From contig KN805399.1 in the NCBI GenBank assembly GCA_000818945.1, forward strand, positions 308,839-372,838: a stretch of 64,000 nucleotides of DNA, given 5' to 3'. Made by a program: the position numbers and the translations under genes. Source of the DNA: Schizochytrium sp. CCTCC M209059 (taxonomy: Eukaryota; Sar; Bigyra; Thraustochytrida; Thraustochytriidae). The notes beneath the pieces are model-generated. The model worked only from the letters and a program-made list of their open reading frames with translations. It was not told where the DNA came from and did no database searches. Below, piece by piece: positions 30,840-39,387 of the stretch. Position 1 is the first letter of the stretch. Each line of letters opens with the position of its first letter.

Positions 30840-33800
30840 ATGCCGTCCGCGCCTCGACGGACCACTTGGACGACGAGCAAAGACGGACAACCCAGCGTTG
30901 AAACTGTGAACAATATGTACCGAGCCGAACATGATGGCAGCAGCCACAACGGCGCATCGCAGAGAGTAGCCTCGCAAATGCCACGACGACCAACAGCTCC
31001 GCCCCCCGCCGCCAGGTCTCCGCCTCCTCTCCCCGCTGGACCTCTGCCGGAGGAACACGAGGTTGATCACTCGCCGTGGCACATGTTTTCTTCGCGAATC
31101 TCGTCCAAATTCCAGCGCGTGAGCGGGCGCTTAAGCTTGACACGGCGACCCAGCGCCTTGGGTCGCCCGAGCATCGTCGGCGAAGGAGGTCTACATCTCC
31201 CACGCATGTCCAAAATTTTCCATCGCGATGAGCACCACGAGTTCGCCTTTGAAGAGGAGGGCGCGTCATCCGACGAAGAGGACCTCGAAACTGTGGAAGC
31301 AAAATCGGCCCCGAGTGAAGCCTCGAAATCCAACTTTCTGCTCAACAGAGTCAAGGGCGGAGTTCAGGGCGCCGGCATTTCAACGGGCCACAAACTCGCG
31401 GACAAAAAAATTGGACAGCGCATCTGGCTGGCCCTGATTGCTGTCTGCTGGCTGTGGATCACCTCGTACGGCATGGCCAAGGCTATCGTAGAAGCCTACA
31501 TTCCGATTCCCGTTCTCACCGACGTGTCTGATCGCAATTCGTTTGCATACTCGACCTCCACGCAGGCTCGGGACGACTACGCGGACGACGTAAATCGTGT
31601 CGCGGATGCTTGTGAGGCTGACTTTGAACGAACCTTCCGAATTGAGGTGCGGCGACGTGACCTCGCCAAGCTATTCAACCAGAATGAGCTCACTTGGTTG
31701 ATTGGCAACATTACCATTGCCGAGTCCAAGTACAACGCAACGCAGATGGAGCTCTACAGCACCGTCAACATGAATGATGTGAACGTTCGCACGGCATCCA
31801 GTGCAACCGAGTGCCTCCTGATTGACGGCATCGTGGCCGGTGACGCTGCCGCTATTAATTCCCTCAATGCCGCCAATGCGTACCGCGCCACTTCGGAGTT
31901 GGCGGCCGAGGACCTCGCGTTTCAGATTCAGCGAAAGAAAGAGTACGACGAGGAGTACTTTGCCAATAAAACGGACGATTTGCAGTCGCTGCAATTGATG
32001 CTCGTGGCAAGCGTGCACAACATGTCGAATACCTTCGATAATACTGAGGGGTTCGCGGATAGTCTGCGGTCTTGCATGGTGGTTGGTGGCGGCTGCTCTT
32101 CCGGCCAATCCATCTTCACCAAGATTCAGGGCACCTTTTCGGAGGCCAAACAGTTCTTTGATAGGCTGAATCTTGCACTGACCGACTACGAAACCAAAGC
32201 CCTGGAGCAAATGACCGAGTACAGGAAAACGATCCAAAAGATCAACGAACTAAAGGACGACAATCTCGCTGTGTTGGAAAATGCCTTTGGCTCGTTTGGT
32301 ACCATTCCACCTGAAAGCGATGCGGATACGGATGCCATATTTTACGTGAGCTTTTCTGATACAAGCATCACGGATGTGGTTTCGAGCTTCCCGGACCTGT
32401 ACAGCGGTCTCACCTCCGGCATCAGTTCGGACGGGACGGTCTTTGAAGATTCGTCCGAGACACTCCGAGCAAGCTCGACAGGCTGGGAGGCCGGGTGGAC
32501 CGACGACTACGACCCTCCTGAAGTTGACACGAATGAGACACTTGCGAACTTGTCCGCAAGTGGCGACAGCTTCTTCACGAACTTCGGTGCCACCCTCGGC
32601 AGCCTCACGCCAGACTCCTCTGACGAGGCGGAGCCCTTGCCATCCGATTCCGTCAACGCTGAGACTCTCAATACCAGTCTTTCCTCTTCCGAGGTCCTCG
32701 TCCGACTCACGGATCACTCTTCGTGGGACTTTTACGCTTACGACAATTCCGTCACACAAGCCGTCTCGGACGGCATCCAGGAGATGAGCGATTTGATTCT
32801 CATCTTCGACATCATTTTCCGCGTCATTCGCACCTTTCTCATTGTTCACAAGTATTGGTCACTGACAGGCTTGGCAACACCTCCGGGTGACGCGCGCATC
32901 AAGATGGACAATGGCGCCGGCTGGGGACCCAAGAAGACCCCGCTGCAAAAGATTGCAGCCCTTGTGCTCAACCCGATTGTCATTACGATTCTCTCCGTAG
33001 TTGCAGTGGGTTTCATATTTGGCAGCTTTTGGTATGCGTACAGCCCCCTTTACTACGAGTATGTCGATTCGTGCGTCCAAAACGACTGGCGCGACATCGA
33101 AGCTGGCATGGCGAATGGCACCATGCTTTACCGCAATGGTTACACGGCCACCTTTCAGTACGCATGCGCAGACGGCGACTCCTTGGCACAGTCGCGCACG
33201 GACGACATTAACGTCGGTCGTGACGTCGAATGCAGCAAGCAGAGCTTCGACGACACGGTCCTTTACAACGCACAAGTGGAACGCTTCAACGAGGCGTACG
33301 AGCGTTTCTTCTCGACGGTGAGCCAGAACGCCGCTCTGGTGGAGTGCCTTGATTTGAACTACATTGACGGTGTGTACGGTACGGACTTTCAGTCCAGCAC
33401 AGCGGATTCTGTCTTTGGTCTCACCTTTGGTCCACTTACAAAGGCCGCAATTTACGAGTGCGACAATGTTGAGGGCTGCGAAGCGATTCGCGGCAAAGAC
33501 ACGGTGCAAAGTCAAGCAGAGGGCCCCGATGAGAATCTATTGCGCTCTGTCACCTTTGATGCTGCGTGCTCGAGCGAGTACTGGATTCATGCCAACCTTT
33601 TTTCTGGCATTTCCGTGGTGGGTATTTTCATCATCATTAACATCTCGCGCATCATTGGAAGCCGTGCTCTGGTTCGCGTTTTATGGCGCATCGTCGTTGT
33701 TCGGAATTTCAGCGTTCTCATCAGTGTTACTGATCGTGGAGACATTGTTTACCCCGAGCGTGTCACAGAAAAGGGGGACACGATGCAAGAGGCCATTCGC

Positions 33801-33941
33801 CTTGCTGTGCGCAAGGCCATCAAGCGGTGGGAACGATGGGGCTGGGCGCTGCTCGTCACTTCGCTTGTCATGAACGTTCCCTGGATCTGGGCCCTGCACT
33901 GGGTCTCCTCCACCATTGAGTACACTTCGGAGGCGGACTAG
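30840..33941 (+). CDS. Novel five-pass membrane protein, subfamily B copy 2 (B2)
   Basis: A 1,033-residue intronless protein from the ATG at 30840. In-frame ATGs at 30915 and 30978 are alternatives, and the last would align better with the B1 start. After a proline-rich stretch (PPPLPAGPLPEE) come the DHSPW box and ASSDEEDLETVEA shared with B1. TM1 lies at ~192-214. Ectodomain 1 has many sequons. TM2 (~652-673), KYWSLTGLATPPGDARIK, TM3 (~712-735), GTMLYRNGY, SVTFDAAC, TM4 (~918-938), YPERVTEKGDT and TM5 (~1000-1022) are in the same order as in B1. The ectodomain-2 block NDWRDIE/A-G-x-A-NGTMLYRN and the RTDDINVGRD block are nearly identical to B1. Unknown family; a partner of A2 is inferred only from the head-to-head arrangement. 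Confidence 0.9.
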   Translation: MPSAPRRTTWTTSKDGQPSVETVNNMYRAEHDGSSHNGASQRVASQMPRRPTAPPPAARSPPPLPAGPLPEEHEVDHSPWHMFSSRISSKFQRVSGRLSLTRRPSALGRPSIVGEGGLHLPRMSKIFHRDEHHEFAFEEEGASSDEEDLETVEAKSAPSEASKSNFLLNRVKGGVQGAGISTGHKLADKKIGQRIWLALIAVCWLWITSYGMAKAIVEAYIPIPVLTDVSDRNSFAYSTSTQARDDYADDVNRVADACEADFERTFRIEVRRRDLAKLFNQNELTWLIGNITIAESKYNATQMELYSTVNMNDVNVRTASSATECLLIDGIVAGDAAAINSLNAANAYRATSELAAEDLAFQIQRKKEYDEEYFANKTDDLQSLQLMLVASVHNMSNTFDNTEGFADSLRSCMVVGGGCSSGQSIFTKIQGTFSEAKQFFDRLNLALTDYETKALEQMTEYRKTIQKINELKDDNLAVLENAFGSFGTIPPESDADTDAIFYVSFSDTSITDVVSSFPDLYSGLTSGISSDGTVFEDSSETLRASSTGWEAGWTDDYDPPEVDTNETLANLSASGDSFFTNFGATLGSLTPDSSDEAEPLPSDSVNAETLNTSLSSSEVLVRLTDHSSWDFYAYDNSVTQAVSDGIQEMSDLILIFDIIFRVIRTFLIVHKYWSLTGLATPPGDARIKMDNGAGWGPKKTPLQKIAALVLNPIVITILSVVAVGFIFGSFWYAYSPLYYEYVDSCVQNDWRDIEAGMANGTMLYRNGYTATFQYACADGDSLAQSRTDDINVGRDVECSKQSFDDTVLYNAQVERFNEAYERFFSTVSQNAALVECLDLNYIDGVYGTDFQSSTADSVFGLTFGPLTKAAIYECDNVEGCEAIRGKDTVQSQAEGPDENLLRSVTFDAACSSEYWIHANLFSGISVVGIFIIINISRIIGSRALVRVLWRIVVVRNFSVLISVTDRGDIVYPERVTEKGDTMQEAIRLAVRKAIKRWERWGWALLVTSLVMNVPWIWALHWVSSTIEYTSEAD

Positions 33942-34560
33942 GCCTAGGTCCAGCCTACCTTTTTCGTTTTTATGAATAATTGTTGTTTCTGTTGTTTTTC
34001 AAGATGAAGTCTCCTTGTTTTTTGTTTTTGTTTTTGTTTCTTCTTCTTCTTCTTCTTCCTCTTCGCCGCGCTGTTGGCCTTCCCTGGCTATTCGTCCTCC
34101 TTCTTGTGCATGCCCTCTTATTTCCCCGCGCCGCGCATAGTGTCCATTTTTGCTTCCAATTCTGTACTTTGCTTTACTACAACTTTGCTGGCTGCGACGA
34201 CGGCGATAGCAACAGCGACGGCGAAGGCGTCCCGAAGCCGCGCCAGAGCCTGAACAGCGAGGCCCGCTGCTCCAGCAAACGCGCCGCCTCGCCAAGGACT
34301 CGGACGCGGAGCCGCCGTGGGGGTCCGGATCGCTGACATACAGCAGCAGAGGCTCAACTACTCGAACAACGGCAAGAAATCAACCTTGGTGGTCGCAGTC
34401 GGTGGACCGCGTCGTTGGGTGCTTGAAGGGACCGGGCCCGGGTCTAAACGAGCGCGCGGTCCAGACCGGCAGCAGGGGTGACGAGTGCGGGCTTTAACAG
34501 CGCGAGCGACCAAGGAAACGGCCACGGTTGGTCGCGGGGAGCGACACTACTCTGGACAAG
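33942..34560. other. Spacer downstream of B2
   Basis: It holds the T-rich B2 3' flank with CTT repeats (34038-34060), then GC-rich DNA leading to the next start. No gene is supported. Confidence 0.45.
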
Positions 34561-35313
34561 ATGCGACAAGGGCGCAAAAACTCGCTGGCACCACAATCGC
34601 CAAAAATGGTCCCGTCCCCTCGTGCAGTGGAAGCCGCCAAGCTCAAGGGCTGGGGAGACCTCGAGCTCGAGGGAGGCTTTTCGCTCGAAGGCAAGGACGA
34701 GGCCAAGAGCGAAAAGAATAAACAAAATCGGCCCCGTGTAAATACGACGGAAGGCAGTTTGCAACGGCGTAAAAACAGCCTCGAAGGACATGCTGCCAAG
34801 CCGCCCCGCGCACGCGCTCACTCGAGCTTTACGCTTGAAAGTGCCGATGGAGGCCGAGACGTGCGCATCGTATCTCCTGTGCGATCCCGTCGCGAATCGC
34901 TTGTGCAGACCTTGTCCGAACGCAACATTCACGTCACCTACAAACAGCTGCGTGTCGCTACGCATCCAGAGACCGGAGAGATCTTCAAGACCTTTTCCAC
35001 AACCTATGTCGTGCTTGACGCAGCTTCATTTGGGTCTTCTAAGACTTCGCCTTGCGGTAAACGCGGTGCTTCTAGTTTTTCGACGAGTCCTGCGCAGGTC
35101 CACAGCGCTGCCTCGCCCGCGGATCCGTACACGACGAGCTACACATTTTACGTCATCAATCAGAGCGAGCCCCCTTGCTCCGCAGGCGTCGCCGGTTCAC
35201 CACCCTTGCCAGGTGCCTCCACGACGAGTTCCACCTCGCCAGACTCTTGCAAGTTCGTCACGCGCTATACGCACTTCTTTAATGGCATCGTAGAAACCGC
35301 GGGTCCCGCGTAA
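34561..35313 (+). CDS. Hypothetical basic protein with three RxxS kinase-type motifs
   Basis: From the first ATG (34561) this is 250 aa; the open frame upstream starts only at a TTG. The N-terminal half is basic and disordered. It repeats a motif of two or three basic residues then N/E-S-L (GRKNSL, RRKNSL, RRESL), as in AGC-kinase or 14-3-3 target sites. The middle has a more ordered stretch (LSERNIHVTYKQLR, then FKTFSTTYVVLD) and a Ser/Pro-rich linker. The end has YTFYVIN and FVTRYTHFFNG, which could be beta strands of one small domain split by the linker. I do not recognise a family. The reading frame is supported by its length, its codon use and its protein-like hydrophobic pattern. Confidence 0.6.
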   Translation: MRQGRKNSLAPQSPKMVPSPRAVEAAKLKGWGDLELEGGFSLEGKDEAKSEKNKQNRPRVNTTEGSLQRRKNSLEGHAAKPPRARAHSSFTLESADGGRDVRIVSPVRSRRESLVQTLSERNIHVTYKQLRVATHPETGEIFKTFSTTYVVLDAASFGSSKTSPCGKRGASSFSTSPAQVHSAASPADPYTTSYTFYVINQSEPPCSAGVAGSPPLPGASTTSSTSPDSCKFVTRYTHFFNGIVETAGPA

Positions 35314-36805
35314 CGCCCTTAACCGTAATACATAGAGAACTTGTCTTGTTTGTGGACTGTGATCTTTTTTCTTTTCTTTTGCTCGTCCTGCCATGCTGCC
35401 TGCAATGGCCTGCCTGCCTGCCTGCCTGCCTGCCTGCCCTGGGAGGTAGGTGTAGCTGGCTGCTGCTGCTGCTCGAGTCGCAGTCCTCCATTCCCAACTT
35501 GCAGCCTGCCGCATCATCATCGCTGGATGCCACTTTCCCCTCGCCTTCTCATCTATCCACTCCCTCGTTCATTCCATTCTGCCAGTGCCTGCTCGAGAAG
35601 TGGAAGTCCGTGCCTCGCTCTCGCTACGAGCGAGGAACGCAACACCACGCGACGCTGCGCTGCGCTACAAGGCAACCAACGAGTGAATGAACGAATGCAT
35701 AAACGAATGAATGCATGAATTACGAATGAATGCATGAATGAATGCATGAATGAGTGAGTGAGTGAGTGGTTTTTGCAATGCAATGCGCACCCGCCGATTG
35801 CACGCGGACTCACTCGGAAGAGAGAGGCTCCATCCTCCATGCCGCCGCCCCGCCCGATAAAGTACTTCTCTCCCGCCTCCCTCCCTCCCTCCACGAGCCC
35901 TGTACCGCCCGCCCCGCCTCGCCCGCCTCGCGAGAGCGCGGCGCAGAGCGGCCGTGAGTCTCGCTGATGCGCGCGGGATGCGGCGGGCGCGCAGGCCCCG
36001 CGCATGGCGTTGGGTAGCGTTGCATTGATTGCATCGATTGCATCGATCGCGCATATTGCATCAATTGCATTGATTGCACCGGATCGCACAGGGATTGCAA
36101 GGCAAAGAAAGGGGACGAAGGTGACACAGGCGCCGAGGCGGGGCGCCGCGATTACATCGCGCGCGCCCCTCGCTGGCGTGGCGTGGCCCGGCGTGGCCTG
36201 GCCGAGCTCGCAGGAGGTCTGTGCTCTCCGCCGCCCGCGAACGGCGGAGCGAGTGCGCTGCGCGGCCCTGGAGGGGAGGGGCGTGGCGAGCAAGCACCGC
36301 ATTACAGGGCGTGTGCACGGAGGGCTTGTTGTGCCAGATTGCATGCCTTGCACGGATCGCAGTGTGTTGCGTTGCGTTGTGTTGCATTGCATTGCTCTGT
36401 CTTCCAATCCACTGTATCGCATTGCATTGCTCTGCATTGCTCTGCATTGCATTGCATTACATTGCATTACATTGCATTACATTGCATTGCATTGCATTGC
36501 AGTGCAGTGCAGTGGCGGGTGCTGCATTACACCGCGGCGCGTCGAAGCGCATTACATTCGCACTCCTTCCTGCCTCGCCATGTCACGCCGTGTCGCGGCG
36601 ATGTCGATCAGAGAGATCAATCAATCGATCAACCGGCCGAGGATCGACCAGTTCCCGATCGCCGCAGCCAGCCCGCCGGCGCGGCAGACGGTAGCAGGCA
36701 GCGCAGCGCAGCGCAGCGCAGGAGCAGCGCGGCCGCGGGACAGACGCGAGCGCGCGGAGCGGGAAAGGAGACAGACGCAGGCGCGGAAGCGGTTAGGGAC
36801 GCAAG
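35314..36805. repeat. Repeat-rich spacer upstream of HADHA gene (TGCC, GAATGCAT, ATTGC arrays)
   Basis: It contains a TGCC array (35408-35438), a GAATGAATGCAT array (about 35683-35768), a degenerate ATTGC/ATCGATTGC array (36019-36080) and a longer TTGCA pentamer array (36364-36515). GC-rich DNA then leads to the HADHA start. Open frames across the arrays only translate the repeats. Confidence 0.85.
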
Positions 36806-39049
36806 ATGCAGCTCGCGGCGCGACGCGCAGGGGGCCTGCTGGCCGGCGCGACCAGCAAGGCCGTGCCGGCCGGCGTCGCCACGCAGCGCACGGCGGCGCT
36901 CTCGGCGGCAGCCACCGGCGGACGATTCTCGCTCGAAAAGGTCGATGATGTGGCCGTCGTGACCCTCGACGACCCAGAGTCCAAGGTAAACACCATTAGC
37001 ACCAAGATGCAGGCCGAGTTCTCGGAGCTGCTCGACACCCTGGAGCAGGACTCGTCCATCAAGGCAGCGGTGCTCATCTCCGGCAAGAAGGACAACTTCA
37101 TCGCCGGCGCCGACATCAAGGAACTCGACAACATGAAGAGCGCCGCCGACGCTGAGGCCGCCTCCAAGATGGGCCAGGCCATGTGCGACCGCCTCGCCAA
37201 CAGCAAGAAGCCCATCGTCGCCGCCATCAACGGCAGCTGCCTCGGCGGCGGCCTCGAGGTCGCCATGGCCTGTACCTACCGCATCGCAACCTCCAACAAG
37301 AAGACCTCCCTCGGCCTCCCCGAGGTCCAGCTCGGGCTTCTGCCCGGTGCCGGAGGCACCCAGCGTCTGCCCCAGCTCGTGGGCATCCAGGCTGCCCTCC
37401 CCATGATCCTTACGGGCTCCCCGGCCAAGCCAGACAAGGCCAAGCGCATGGGCCTCGTCAACGAGGTCGTCGACCCGCACGCACTTCGCACCTCGGCCAT
37501 TGCCGCCGCCAAGGAAATCGCCGAGGGCTCGCTCAAGGTCAAGGGCAAGAAGAAGAATGTTGTCGGCCGTCTCCTCGAGGACAACCCGCTCGGACGCATG
37601 GTGCTCTTCGATCAGGCTTCCAAGCAGGCGCTCAAGCAGAGCGGCGGCCTCTACCCTGCCATCCCCAAGATCCTCGAGGTCGTCCGCGCCGGTGCCGACA
37701 ACGGCCCCAAGGCCGGCTTTGCGGCCGAGTCCAAGGCCTTTGGCGAGCTTACCCAGACCGAGGTCTCGGAGAACCTCCGCGGCATCTTCTTTGGCAGCAC
37801 TGCCCTCAAGCAGAACAAGTTTGGCAAGCCCGAGCAGCCCGTTAAGAAGCTCGCCGTTATTGGCGCTGGCCTCATGGGCGCCGGTATCGCCCAGGTGACC
37901 ACCATGAAGAAGATGGACGTCATCCTCAAGGACGTCAACGAGAAGGGCCTCAGCCGCGGTCTGAACCAGATCCAGGGCGAGCTCGACAAGCGCGTCAAGA
38001 AGCGCAAGATGACCCCGTACGACCGCGACGCCGCCATGTCGCGCATTGTTGGCCTCACCAACGAAAGCGCCTGGCAGACGCACTTTAAGACTGTCGACCT
38101 CGCCATCGAGGCTGTTCTCGAGGAGATTGGCCTCAAGCATCGCGTCATCCAGGAGCTCGAGGAGAACCTTCCCAGCGACGCCATCATCGCCACCAACACC
38201 TCTGCCATTCCCATTGCCGACATTGCCAAGGGCGCCAAGCGCCCGGAGAACGTTCTGGGCATGCACTACTTTTCGCCTGTGCCCAGCATGCCTCTGCTCG
38301 AGATCATCCCGCACGAGGGTACCTCCAAGGAGGTCATCTCCAAGGCCGTTGATTTTGGCATGAAGCAGGGCAAGACCGTGGTCGTCTGTAAGGACGTTCC
38401 GGGATTTTTCGTCAACCGCTGCCTCGCTACGAGCATGGCCGCCACCACGGGCCTCCTTGTTGAGGGCACTCCCTTTGAGGACATTGATAAGGCCATGAAG
38501 AAGTTCGGCAACCCTGTGGGCCCCGTCACGCTCTGTGACGAGGTTGGCATGGATGTCGCCATGCACGTCGAGCACACAATGGCTGCTGACCTTGGCGTCC
38601 GCATGACGGGCGGCGAGCCCAAGCTCCTCCAGGCTCTTGTCGACGCTGGTCTCCTCGGCCGCAAGGCCGGCAAGGGCTTCTTCGTGTACCCCAAGGGCAA
38701 GGGCAAGAAGACCGTCAACGCCGAGGCGGAGAAGATCATTGCCAAGTTTAAGCGCGATGGTCCCAAGCTTGATGAGGAGGAGATTCAGAAGCGCGTTGCG
38801 TACCCCTTCATCAACGAGGCCTTGTACTGTATCCAGGATGAGGTTGTCGCTACCCCGGTTGATGCCAACATGGCCTCCATTATGGGCGCCGGCATTGGCA
38901 TCCCGCGTGGCGGCCCCATCAAGGTCTTTGACCGTCTTGGCCAGAAGTGGGTCGATGACATGAACCGTATGGCTGACCTCTACGGCGAGCAGTTCGTTCC
39001 GGCCCCCATTGCCGTCGACTACGCCAAGGCTGGAAAGACCTTCCTCTGA
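36806..39049 (+). CDS. HADHA: Mitochondrial trifunctional enzyme alpha subunit (enoyl-CoA hydratase / 3-hydroxyacyl-CoA dehydrogenase)
   Basis: A 747-residue intronless protein. The N-terminus (about 1-37, Arg/Ala-rich, no acids) is a mitochondrial targeting peptide. Residues ~40-235 form an enoyl-CoA hydratase crotonase fold with the oxyanion-hole segment NFIAGADIKEL, the catalytic-Glu helix SCLGGGLEVAMAC and LPEVQLGLLPGAGGTQRLP. After the linker helix, the dehydrogenase half starts with the NAD-binding GAGLMGAGIAQV (about residue 353) and contains HYFSPVPSMPLLEII with the catalytic His. The C-terminal helical repeats include GNPVGPVTLCDEVG and GLLGRKAGKGFF. The enzyme carries out steps 2 and 3 of long-chain beta-oxidation with a thiolase beta subunit that is not in this window. 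It ends tail-to-tail with the ACSS3-like gene. Confidence 0.97.
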   Translation: MQLAARRAGGLLAGATSKAVPAGVATQRTAALSAAATGGRFSLEKVDDVAVVTLDDPESKVNTISTKMQAEFSELLDTLEQDSSIKAAVLISGKKDNFIAGADIKELDNMKSAADAEAASKMGQAMCDRLANSKKPIVAAINGSCLGGGLEVAMACTYRIATSNKKTSLGLPEVQLGLLPGAGGTQRLPQLVGIQAALPMILTGSPAKPDKAKRMGLVNEVVDPHALRTSAIAAAKEIAEGSLKVKGKKKNVVGRLLEDNPLGRMVLFDQASKQALKQSGGLYPAIPKILEVVRAGADNGPKAGFAAESKAFGELTQTEVSENLRGIFFGSTALKQNKFGKPEQPVKKLAVIGAGLMGAGIAQVTTMKKMDVILKDVNEKGLSRGLNQIQGELDKRVKKRKMTPYDRDAAMSRIVGLTNESAWQTHFKTVDLAIEAVLEEIGLKHRVIQELEENLPSDAIIATNTSAIPIADIAKGAKRPENVLGMHYFSPVPSMPLLEIIPHEGTSKEVISKAVDFGMKQGKTVVVCKDVPGFFVNRCLATSMAATTGLLVEGTPFEDIDKAMKKFGNPVGPVTLCDEVGMDVAMHVEHTMAADLGVRMTGGEPKLLQALVDAGLLGRKAGKGFFVYPKGKGKKTVNAEAEKIIAKFKRDGPKLDEEEIQKRVAYPFINEALYCIQDEVVATPVDANMASIMGAGIGIPRGGPIKVFDRLGQKWVDDMNRMADLYGEQFVPAPIAVDYAKAGKTFL

Positions 39050-39387
39050 TTGGTAGACTCTCACTGTTGATTCCATTTACATAAACCCTTCTTTCGCAAT
39101 ATTTCGTTTCGCTCTGGCCTTGATTTTCTTTGAATTGTTAAAAACCATATGATGGGAAAACAAACACCTGGGCCAGCTTTCTTTGTTTGTATTCACCGAT
39201 GAGAAATTTCTGCGCATGGACTTTTCCGCTGTTTTTCATTTACTTCGCCTCACTGCAGTGGCTTCACTGTCAGTAAGGCCCGACTTCACAATCACAAGGG
39301 GATTCTGGAAAGAAAAATGAATAAATTTTGATTTTGATAAAGATAATTCAAATACGTGCGTGCATGGTCGGTCGCGCAGATAAACGT
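39050..39387. other. Tail-to-tail spacer between HADHA and ACSS3-like genes
   Basis: A 338-bp AT-richer spacer holding the two convergent 3' ends. AATAAA-like sequence is seen near 39320 on the plus strand. No gene. Confidence 0.5.

Noticed and set aside
16313..33941. Prominin or tweety identity for the four-gene family
   Set aside because: Five TMs and glycosylated helical ectodomains are similar in outline only; no shared motif was recognised, so the name was not used.
36629..39076. 815-codon antisense frame opposite the HADHA gene
   Set aside because: It mirrors the trifunctional alpha gene, whose domains are unmistakable; strong GC3 bias leaves the antisense frame open. Its translation is low-complexity Leu/Gly/Ala/Asp.
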